DNA of 11,248 nt. Source: Candidatus Omnitrophota bacterium. Its GTDB lineage: Bacteria; Omnitrophota; 4484-213. Positions within the stretch are counted from its first letter, which is position 1; the number at the start of each line of letters is the position of its first letter. Made by a program: the position numbers and the translations under genes. Where the stretch lies: positions 1 through 11,248 of the forward strand of contig DAOWIN010000103.1 of the NCBI GenBank assembly GCA_030640885.1. The letters are read 5' to 3'. Below the pieces are notes generated by a model, which made no database searches, was not told the DNA's origin, and saw nothing but the letters and a program-made list of their open reading frames with translations. Shown here in pieces: positions 5,615 to 11,248 of the stretch.

Positions 5615-6996
5615 TATTTCCCTATACAAAACCGGCTAAAAATCCTTTCTAAAATATCATCGCTTGCCGTTTCGCCGGTAATCTCTCCTAAACAATCAAT
5701 TGCCTCTTTTAGATCTACGGCTAAAAATTCCTCACTGAGCTTCTTTTCTATCCCCTGCTTGAAATTCACCAAAGCCTGTTTTGCTTTAAGCAAACTTTCC
5801 TTCTGTCGAAGGCTGGAAATCAAAGCTTCGCCAGCCGAATTGTGCACAGCTCCCTGTAATACAGATTCAGCAATTGTCTTTTCTAACAAGGGCAAATTTT
5901 CTTCTTCGCTTGCCGAAATACGAACAATTTTTGCTTTTAAATCTAAATCTTGACAAAGCCTTTGCGGGGAAATTTTCTGCGGCAGATCAATTTTGTTGAG
6001 GACAATAATTAACTCTTTATCCTTAACTACACAAGCAATCTCCCTGTCCTCCTCTCCAATTTCCACAGAACCATCAATCATAAATAGAATTAGGTCTGCT
6101 TCTCTGATAGAATTCTGACTGCGAACAATCCCCTCCTTTTCCACCAAAATTTTACTCTTCCTTATCCCAGCAGTGTCCACAAGACGAAAAGGAATTCCCT
6201 TCAAATCTATCGTTTCCTCAATTGTATCGCGGGTTGTCCCGGCAACAGGGGTTACAATAGCGCGATCTTTTCTTAACAGAATATTAAAAATGCTTGACTT
6301 CCCTACATTCGGTTTGCCGCAAATAGCTGTCAGAATTCCTTTACGCAAAACAATTCCCTGCTCTGCATTCTCCAATATTTTTTCAATCCTAAACCTTGCC
6401 TCCTCTGCCTTTTTAAAAATCTTTTTTAAACAAACAGAAGGAATATCCTCTTCGGGAAAATCAATGTTAGCTTCAATCTGCGTTCTAATATCTAACAAAC
6501 CCTCTCGGATTTCTCGGATTTTGGCTGATAAATGCCCTCCTAATTGTCCTATTGCCGATCTTAAAGCAAGCTCTGTTTTCGCTTGAATTATACCTAAAAC
6601 CGCCTCAGCTTGATAAAGATCAATGCGTCCATTTAAAAATGCTCTTTTGGTAAATTCGCCCGGCTCGGCTAAACGCGCCCCGTTTTTAATTATCAAATTT
6701 AAAATCTTTCTTAGAACAACAATACCACTGTGGCAGTTAATCTCTACACTATCCTCTCGAGTATAACTCTGGCTTGCAAACATCACGCTCAACAAAACCT
6801 CATCAACTCTTATTCCCCCTGCCTCAACAACATGTCCATAATGCAGTTTATGAGTTTCAAACTGACTCGGTTTTTTTTGTTGGGAAGAACGAAAAATCTT
6901 ATCAGCAATAACAAAAGCCTTCTTACCGCTTATACGTACAATTCCGATTCCTCCTTCTCCTACAGGAGTGGAAATGGCAACGATTGTATCGGACAT
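5614..6996 (-). CDS. mnmE: tRNA uridine-34 modification GTPase MnmE (TrmE)
   Basis: GTPase that, with MnmG, installs the carboxymethylaminomethyl group on wobble uridine-34 of certain tRNAs, using 5,10-methylene-tetrahydrofolate as carbon donor. The 460-residue protein is complete. It has an N-terminal folate-binding domain (1 to about 118), a helical domain, and an inserted G domain with G1 GKPNVGKS (227-234), G2 TTRDT (254-258), G3 DTAG (274-277), G4 NKID (334-337) and G5 SAS (361-363). It ends with the conserved FCIGK, whose catalytic Cys is 457. The start ATG begins MSDTIVAISTPVGEGGIGIVR, the expected N-terminus, though only a weak GAAG precedes it. Its place among folate genes makes sense because its substrate is the FolD substrate. 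Confidence 0.97.
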   Translation of the reverse strand: MSDTIVAISTPVGEGGIGIVRISGKKAFVIADKIFRSSQQKKPSQFETHKLHYGHVVEAGGIRVDEVLLSVMFASQSYTREDSVEINCHSGIVVLRKILNLIIKNGARLAEPGEFTKRAFLNGRIDLYQAEAVLGIIQAKTELALRSAIGQLGGHLSAKIREIREGLLDIRTQIEANIDFPEEDIPSVCLKKIFKKAEEARFRIEKILENAEQGIVLRKGILTAICGKPNVGKSSIFNILLRKDRAIVTPVAGTTRDTIEETIDLKGIPFRLVDTAGIRKSKILVEKEGIVRSQNSIREADLILFMIDGSVEIGEEDREIACVVKDKELIIVLNKIDLPQKISPQRLCQDLDLKAKIVRISASEEENLPLLEKTIAESVLQGAVHNSAGEALISSLRQKESLLKAKQALVNFKQGIEKKLSEEFLAVDLKEAIDCLGEITGETASDDILERIFSRFCIGK

Positions 6997-7002
6997 CTTC
7001 GG

Positions 7003-7104
7003 GCTACAAGTTGCAGGCTACAGGCTACAAGTTTCAAACAAGACCCAAAAGAAACTTAATCCTTCCTACTTGCAACCTGTGGCTTGGAACCTGTAGCTTG
7101 GAAC
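7003..7104. repeat. Word palindrome of the CTACAAG/CTTGTAG family (folC-mnmE gap)
   Basis: The left arm (7003-7041) runs GCTACAAG, TTGCAG, GCTACAG, GCTACAAG, TTTCAAACAAG. The right arm (7065-7104) is the inverted series CTACTTG, CAACCTGTG, GCTTGGAAC, CTGTAG, CTTGGAAC. The arms match as word series rather than base for base. It spans the 59-bp folC-mnmE gap and extends into folC, encoding that protein's last 15 residues. Same word family as 1521-1545 and 8401-8510. Confidence 0.8.
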
Positions 7105-8309
7105 GCTTCCCCGACTAAATAAAGTGAACCGGTGATTAAAATCAGGTTATTGCCTGATGCAAACTTCTGGGCAAAAGCTAACGCCTCTTTTATGCCAACT
7201 GTTCCTTTCCCTTCATAACCTGTTCTTTCTCTTAAGCGTCTTAGTGTTTCGCAACGCTGATTTTTAAATTGGGTAAAAATTACTTTCTTGCAAAGAGGAA
7301 AAATAATTCTGCTCATTTCCTCGATATGCTTATCTCTACAGGCAGAAAAGATAAGAATTATTTCGTTCAAAGCGAATTGTTTTTCTATTGCCTTGCGTAA
7401 AAATCTCATTGCCGCAACATTGTGCCCGCCATCTAATAAAATCAGGTATGTTTTATGCCCTCTTGTAATTGAAATCTTTTCTAATCTTGCTGGCCAATAA
7501 GCCTTTTTAAGACCCTGTTTTATATCGCTTTGCGAAACAGGAAATGCGGGTTTTAACCTCTCTAAAATTTTACGAGCCAAAACAATATTTTCACTGCAGA
7601 ACTCGCTTTGTTGACTTATTTCAAATAACTCGGCATTCTCTTTTCTGCATTTCTGCTTGAGGACTTTACCAACCTCCTGCTTCTGAGGAACGGAAATTAC
7701 ACAGCTATTCTTTTTGATTATACCTGCCTTTTCAGCAGCAATCTCAGACAGGCTCTTGCCTAATGTCTCGGAGTGGTCAAAACCTATGGAAGTAATCGCA
7801 CAAATTAAGGGATTAACCACATTGGTTGCATCCCACCTCCCCCCCATTCCTGTTTCAATAACTGCTATTTCTGCTTTCTGTTGAGCAAAGCAAAGAAAGG
7901 CAATCGCAGTAAGAGTCTCAAAAAAACTAAGTTTATTCCGCTTGGATTTTTCAGTAAGAGTAATCTTTTCTATTAAACTGGCAAAATCACTTCGGGGAAT
8001 TATGTCCTTAAATAATCCTTCGGGGCAATTAAACCATGAACCGCGCAGCCTCTCTCTTATCGAAATTAAATGCGGAGAAGAAAAAAAACCAACCTTATGC
8101 CCTCCCTCTTTTAGTATTGTATAGACAAAATTCCCTATCGTTCCTTTTGCATTAGTGCCGGCGATATGGACGGATAAGAATTTTTTCTGCGGGTTATCTA
8201 CTTCTTGTAAAAATTGCTTTATCTTTTTTAAACGGATAACAGGACTGCCTTTGCGTTGTTCATAATTAGAAAGAGAATTGAGATAATTTATTGCTTGGGA
8301 ATAAAGCAC
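7056..8309 (-). CDS. folC: Dihydrofolate synthase / folylpolyglutamate synthase
   Basis: Ligates glutamate to dihydropteroate and/or adds further glutamates to tetrahydrofolate, using ATP (Mur-ligase superfamily). With the GTG start chosen here it has 417 residues, normal for the family. Visible are the P-loop HIAGTNAKGT (48-57), SSPHLISIRERL (77-88), ETGMGGRWDATNVV (152-165), IGFDHSETLG (175-184), WPARLEKI (272-279), DGGHN (293-297) and ITGSLYLVGE (392-401). The frame stays open 28 codons further upstream, but those codons are the tRNA-Leu gene read as protein and are not credible. GTG 8309 gives the family-like start MLYSQAINYLNSLSNYEQ. It lies 5 nt after the tRNA CCA end with no Shine-Dalgarno sequence. 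Residues 403-417 after the conserved LYLVGE are encoded by a word palindrome. Confidence 0.93.
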   Translation of the reverse strand: MLYSQAINYLNSLSNYEQRKGSPVIRLKKIKQFLQEVDNPQKKFLSVHIAGTNAKGTIGNFVYTILKEGGHKVGFFSSPHLISIRERLRGSWFNCPEGLFKDIIPRSDFASLIEKITLTEKSKRNKLSFFETLTAIAFLCFAQQKAEIAVIETGMGGRWDATNVVNPLICAITSIGFDHSETLGKSLSEIAAEKAGIIKKNSCVISVPQKQEVGKVLKQKCRKENAELFEISQQSEFCSENIVLARKILERLKPAFPVSQSDIKQGLKKAYWPARLEKISITRGHKTYLILLDGGHNVAAMRFLRKAIEKQFALNEIILIFSACRDKHIEEMSRIIFPLCKKVIFTQFKNQRCETLRRLRERTGYEGKGTVGIKEALAFAQKFASGNNLILITGSLYLVGEAFQATGSKPQVASRKD

Positions 8310-8314
8310 TTGGT

Positions 8315-8399
8315 TGGTGCCGGAGAGAGGACTTGAACCTCCATGGGTTGCCCCACATGGTCCTAAACCATGCGTGTCTGCCAATTTCACCACTCCGGC
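8315..8399 (-). tRNA. tRNA-Leu(UAG)
   Basis: An 85-nt class II tRNA. The acceptor stem is GCCGGAG/CTCCGGC. The anticodon stem CATGG/CCATG encloses the loop TTTAGGA, giving anticodon UAG (reads CUA and other CUN codons). A long variable arm TGGG-GCAA-CCCA follows, then the T arm GGAGG-TTCAAGT-CCTCT, discriminator A and an encoded CCA. It lies between tadC and folC on the same strand, so it is probably excised from a shared precursor RNA. Confidence 0.97.
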
Positions 8400-8400
8400 G

Positions 8401-8510
8401 TTTCAAGCTACAAGTTTCAGGCTACAGGCTTCAAGCAAGAAAAAGAAAAGAAAAATCCATTAGACTTTAGGTTTCTTGCTTGCAGCTTGTGACTTGCAAC
8501 TTGAAACTTG
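8401..8510. repeat. Word palindrome of the CTACAAG/CTTGTAG family (tadC-tRNA gap)
   Basis: The left arm (8401-8442) is a run of TTTCAAG, CTACAAG, TTTCAGG, CTACAGG, CTTCAAG, CAAGAAA. The right arm (8472-8510) is the inverted series. The innermost 11 bp pair perfectly: CAAGCAAGAAA (8432-8442) with TTTCTTGCTTG (8472-8482). The loop is about 29 nt and purine-rich. The block starts directly after the tadC TGA and ends 1 nt before the tRNA 5' end. I see no promoter inside it. Confidence 0.85.
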
Positions 8511-8511
8511 T

Positions 8512-9363
8512 TCATCCTATCCCCTGCTTCATAAACTGCAGCAAAATAGGACCGGCAACAATTATTAAAACTACCGGCAAAATAAATAGCATCAAAGGGA
8601 TAAGCAGTTTTACCGGCGCCTGCAAAGCGAGTTTTTCTCCACGCTGAAAGCGTTGCATGCGTACTTCCTGAGAAAGATTACGCAACGCCTCGGCAATACT
8701 AGTACCCATTCTGTCAGCTTGAACTAATGTACGCACAAAGGAGGAAATATCGGAAATATTTATTCTTTTCCCCATATTTAATAAAGCTTCGCGCCGTGAG
8801 CGACCGATTCTATTTTCCTGCCACATTCGACCCAATTCCTCAATAAAGGGATTGGGTTTGCTTTCTCGGACTACCCGATTTACAGCCAACATAAAATCAA
8901 GTCCTGCTTCTACAGAAAGCGACAGCAAATCCACAACATCGGGGAGAACACGTCTAATCTTCTGTTGTCTTTTCTGAATTCTATTTTTTAACCATAAATC
9001 GGGAAGAAAAAAACCAGCAACTAAACTCAGAATAAAATATGTAGGTTCTAAAGCTCTGGTACTCAATAAATAAAAAAGGCAACAAACAACACTTATTATT
9101 TCTTTTATGGCCAAAAATTGCTCAGCTGTGAACTCTAAGCCTCCGCAGACTAATCTTTTTTCTAAGTTCTCCTTCAATCTTGGAAGTGTTAAACACTTAT
9201 TCAAAGGAACTAAAAGATCTAGAATAGATTCTATTCCTCTTTTTCTTTCTTGCCCTGAAACCAGCCGTTCGCGGATTCTTTGTTCACTCCGTTTAGGGAA
9301 AAGATAACTTGTTATGATAAAAACGGCAATAAAAATAAATAATAAAGAAATAAAATAAAGCAT
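8512..9363 (-). CDS. tadC: Tad/type II secretion F-family inner-membrane protein, TadC-like
   Basis: Inner-membrane platform component of a Tad-type (tight adherence, type IVc) pilus or secretion system, which works with TadB and an ATPase (TadA). The protein has 283 residues: an N-terminal membrane segment (about 3-22), a membrane pair at about 85-118, the cytoplasmic T2SSF domain beginning RRVLPDVVDLLSLSVEAGLD, the typical ADRMGTSIAEALRNLSQEVR, and a C-terminal hydrophobic pair (about 250-276). The LPDVVDLL/ALRNLS pattern and the position after tadB support TadC. It follows TadB in order, as in known tad loci. The start ATG is preceded by AAAGGAGG at only 2 nt spacing, which is strong but unusually close. 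The word palindrome begins immediately after its stop. Confidence 0.87.
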   Translation of the reverse strand: MLYFISLLFIFIAVFIITSYLFPKRSEQRIRERLVSGQERKRGIESILDLLVPLNKCLTLPRLKENLEKRLVCGGLEFTAEQFLAIKEIISVVCCLFYLLSTRALEPTYFILSLVAGFFLPDLWLKNRIQKRQQKIRRVLPDVVDLLSLSVEAGLDFMLAVNRVVRESKPNPFIEELGRMWQENRIGRSRREALLNMGKRINISDISSFVRTLVQADRMGTSIAEALRNLSQEVRMQRFQRGEKLALQAPVKLLIPLMLFILPVVLIIVAGPILLQFMKQGIG

Positions 9364-9365
9364 AA

Positions 9366-9372
9366 CCTCCTT
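9366..9372 (-). promoter_or_regulatory. Ribosome-binding site of tadC, unusually close to the ATG
   Basis: AAGGAGG on the minus strand, ending 2 nt before the ATG at 9363. The full consensus makes the start likely, though 5-9 nt spacing is more usual. No better in-frame start lies downstream near the N-terminal membrane segment. Confidence 0.7.
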
Positions 9373-9378
9373 TTCTAG

Positions 9379-9508
9379 GAATGTCTAATTTCTAATTGAC
9401 CTAAATGGTAGCCGCCCAGCAACCAGTCACCCAGATGCCCAGCTGGGAAACTGGGGGTCTGGGGAACTGGGTGCCCCAATGAGTTAGAGCAATTAGACAT
9501 TAGAAATT
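9379..9508. repeat. Nested word palindrome with CCCAG core and TCTAAT shoulders
   Basis: Outer arms: AATGTCTAATTTCTAATTG (9380-9398) against CAATTAGACATTAGAAATT (9490-9508). The inverse of the second contains the same words in swapped order. Inner arms: CCCAGC, ACCAG, ACCCAG, GCCCAG on the left and TGGG, CTGGGGG, CTGGGG, CTGGGTG on the right, meeting at CCCAGCTGGG (9439-9448). The block fills the 149-bp tadB-tadC gap and is much richer in G+C than the flanking genes. Confidence 0.85.
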
Positions 9509-9512
9509 CTAT

Positions 9513-10361
9513 CTATATCTCTATCTGGCAAACTCTTTTAATTAAAATTATACCGATAATCTCGGAAATCAAAGCATAAATTAGCATTATCTGCCCTATC
9601 GGTTCTTCAAGCATAATTTGGATCAAAGAGGGATTAGCGCTAAAAACAATCACTGCGAATATAACCGGCAAGAATCCCATTAGCATTCCCTGCATCCGTC
9701 CCTGAGATGTTAAAGTCTTTATCCGCTGTTCCAATTTATTTCTTTCCTTAATTGTATTCACAATTTGGAAAAACACCGCAGGCAAATCCCCGCCACTCTG
9801 ACGAACAATAAGCACTGCCCTCACTGTTAGGGTAAGAGCTTCACTATTCATTTTGTGAGCTAATTTTTCAAGAGATTTTTCCAAAGGAACTCCCAATTTA
9901 TTTTCCGCCAACACCAATTTAAATTCCTGAGAAATAGGAGGCGGCAACTCCTGCACTAAAACCTCAACTGCTTGAAGAAAACTTAAACCTCCTCTCAAGG
10001 AACTAGAGAGAGAAGCCAACCCATCTGCCAATTGGGATTCAAACTTTTCTGAGCGTCTTCTTTGAAATCTTTTTATTATTAAAGTTGGTAAAATTAACCC
10101 AAAAGCCGCGCTAATAAGGGCAATAAAAAAATTATTGCTGAGCAAAAAACCAGCTATTCCTAAAATAAAAGGACTGAAAAAGATAATATGGCTAACAATA
10201 TGAGAGGGAAATTTAATAAACATCTGTTCCAGATGTTCGGATGTTTTTCTTACCTGCTGGCTACTTTGGTAATCTTTTAACCATTTTCGAAAAAAAGGAT
10301 AAAGATAGTAACTCAATAAGAATACTGTCAAAAAAAGGATAAAAAGACTTAATGCTTTCAT
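9513..10361 (-). CDS. tadB: Tad/type II secretion F-family inner-membrane protein, TadB-like
   Basis: Partner of TadC in the inner-membrane platform of a Tad-type pilus or secretion system. The protein has 282 residues: an N-terminal membrane segment (about 3-22), a hydrophobic pair at about 58-95, then the cytoplasmic T2SSF domain with QLADGLASLSSSLRGGLSFL and AVLIVRQSGGDLPAVF, and a C-terminal membrane pair. SLRGGLSFLQA and RQSGGDLP are characteristic of TadB. Its ATG overlaps the TGA of der (ATGA) and it has no Shine-Dalgarno sequence, so it is probably translated by coupling to der. No other tad genes (tadA, rcpA, cpaB, flp) are in the window. Confidence 0.87.
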   Translation of the reverse strand: MKALSLFILFLTVFLLSYYLYPFFRKWLKDYQSSQQVRKTSEHLEQMFIKFPSHIVSHIIFFSPFILGIAGFLLSNNFFIALISAAFGLILPTLIIKRFQRRRSEKFESQLADGLASLSSSLRGGLSFLQAVEVLVQELPPPISQEFKLVLAENKLGVPLEKSLEKLAHKMNSEALTLTVRAVLIVRQSGGDLPAVFFQIVNTIKERNKLEQRIKTLTSQGRMQGMLMGFLPVIFAVIVFSANPSLIQIMLEEPIGQIMLIYALISEIIGIILIKRVCQIEI

Positions 10362-11248
10362 TGAAAAGTTGTTGTCCTATTTTTGCACCTAAATTCAATG
10401 TCTATCGGCACACCGCTAAAATCAATTTTTTTTCTTAACTGATTTTTAAAATGAACGAGATGATTAGGTTTAATAGAATCGGTGTTGCTCACAAAAGCAA
10501 GAAATTTAGGCGGTTTTGCTCTTATTTGCGTAAGGTAATAAATGCGAATATTACCAAGTGAAATATCTAATTTATTCAGCAAATTAGTTGCCACCCTTTT
10601 GTCATTATTATCAGCTATTTTAGCAACTAAATCAATAGTTGATTTTATATTCTCTCCCTTTAGAGCGGAAATAAAAACAATGGGGATAAAATGCAAATAT
10701 TTTATTCTTTGACGAATCGCCAGTTCATATTCTTTAAAAGAATTAGTTTTGAATATGTCCTTTTTATTCAGGGCGATAAGGCAACTTTTATTTTTCTTGG
10801 CAATGAAATTTAAAATCGCAATATCCTGCCTGCTTAATCCCTCTTGAATATCAATTAACAATAAAACAATTTCTGCTCTTTCAATGGCTTTCTGCGTTCT
10901 AAATAGACTATATAAACTTATACTGTCTTTAATTGCTTTTTTTTTCTTTAAACCAGCGGTGTCTAATAAAAGATATTTTTTCCCTTTTCTTTCAAAAAGA
11001 ATATCTACGGTATCGCGAGTAGTCCCAGGATTTTCATCCACAACAACCCTTTCGTCTCCAAGTAAAGAATTCACAAAAGAGGACTTTCCCGCATTGGGCT
11101 TACCTACAATAGCAACTTTGATTACTTCCTCTTTGGTTAATGGAGATAAAAATGGAGGAAGTTTTTTAATTAAATAATCAAGCATTTCACCCGTTCCCAA
11201 ACCCTGAATAGCCGAAACAGGAAAAATTTCTTTAAAACCTAATTGATA
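10358..11248 (-). CDS. der: Ribosome-assembly GTPase Der/EngA, C-terminal part (5' end off the right edge)
   Basis: Tandem-domain GTPase needed for 50S subunit maturation. The visible 296 residues begin at the very end of the first G domain (IFPVSAIQG, its G5 loop) and run through the linker. The complete second G domain follows, with G1 GKPNAGKSS (from 49), G2 TTRDT (76-80), G3 DTAG (96-99), G4 NKKD (161-164, where most relatives have NKWD) and G5 SAL (194-196). The C-terminal KH-like domain ends GVPIDIEFRCKNRTTTFQ. An in-frame TTG at 11200 could be mistaken for a start, but the family sequence continues upstream of it without a break to the edge. The stop overlaps the tadB start by 4 nt, an unusual partner for a secretion gene. 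Confidence 0.95.
   Translation of the reverse strand, partial: YQLGFKEIFPVSAIQGLGTGEMLDYLIKKLPPFLSPLTKEEVIKVAIVGKPNAGKSSFVNSLLGDERVVVDENPGTTRDTVDILFERKGKKYLLLDTAGLKKKKAIKDSISLYSLFRTQKAIERAEIVLLLIDIQEGLSRQDIAILNFIAKKNKSCLIALNKKDIFKTNSFKEYELAIRQRIKYLHFIPIVFISALKGENIKSTIDLVAKIADNNDKRVATNLLNKLDISLGNIRIYYLTQIRAKPPKFLAFVSNTDSIKPNHLVHFKNQLRKKIDFSGVPIDIEFRCKNRTTTFQ

Noticed and set aside
6173..6586. A 137-residue plus-strand open frame
   Set aside because: It lies antisense to the MnmE G domain, has no ribosome-binding site and has no recognisable sequence.
8310..8393. N-terminal extension of FolC by 28 residues starting at GTG 8393
   Set aside because: The codons are the tRNA-Leu gene read in frame, and the FolC family N-terminus begins at GTG 8309.
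8400..8511. Promoter for tRNA-Leu and folC within the gap after tadC
   Set aside because: No TTGACA-like and TATAAT-like pair with suitable spacing was found. The gap is filled by the word palindrome.
11188..11200. TTG 11200 as the start of a short der gene
   Set aside because: The frame is open to the window edge and the 16 codons upstream match the Der G5 region, so the gene is cut by the edge and not short.

Overview
The window looks like a chromosomal stretch from an uncultured, A+T-rich bacterium. Every protein gene and the one tRNA are read from the minus strand. SecDF, a Tad-type secretion pair (TadB/TadC), MnmE and Der are all bacterial housekeeping or envelope functions. The divergent gene order, the secreted hypothetical protein and the repeat-filled intergenic gaps resemble Omnitrophota-like candidate-phylum genomes. 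That placement is an impression from gene content and cannot be tested without searches.

In transcription order (right to left) the layout is as follows. (1) The 3' part of der (11248-10358) overlaps tadB by ATGA. TadB is followed by tadC across a G/C-rich palindromic gap. (2) After another palindromic gap comes tRNA-Leu(UAG). Only 5 nt beyond its CCA end begins a folate/tRNA-modification run: folC, mnmE, folE, fchA and folD (8309-3532). This run ends in a hairpin at the folD stop and then an intrinsic terminator (3436-3465). (3) A good sigma70-type promoter (3365-3393) then drives an unrecognised 489-residue exported protein (3194-1725), closed by a perfect 30-bp palindromic terminator (1654-1683). 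(4) A 65-bp element with 14-bp terminal inverted repeats and a possible TCAA target duplication sits next to a second good promoter (1555-1583). That promoter drives a fused secD-secF gene running off the left edge.

The folate genes fit together. FolE makes the pterin precursor and FolC makes dihydrofolate and polyglutamylates. FolD and FchA interconvert one-carbon folates, and MnmE uses methylene-tetrahydrofolate to modify tRNA wobble uridines. FolD carries Gln at the catalytic Lys position needed for cyclohydrolase activity. It also has two further active-site changes and an altered nucleotide-binding motif. The neighbouring gene encodes an FchA-type cyclohydrolase, so the two steps appear to have been split between two enzymes.

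The most unusual feature is in the gaps. Nearly every intergenic space is an imperfect palindrome whose arms are iterated 7-11-bp words. Most loci use a different word, and the blocks start at or just inside the upstream stop codon, sometimes supplying the last codons or the stop itself. The gaps longer than about 200 bp (1487-1724 and 3195-3531) are explained by these blocks plus promoters, hairpins and terminators. I see no extra gene in them.
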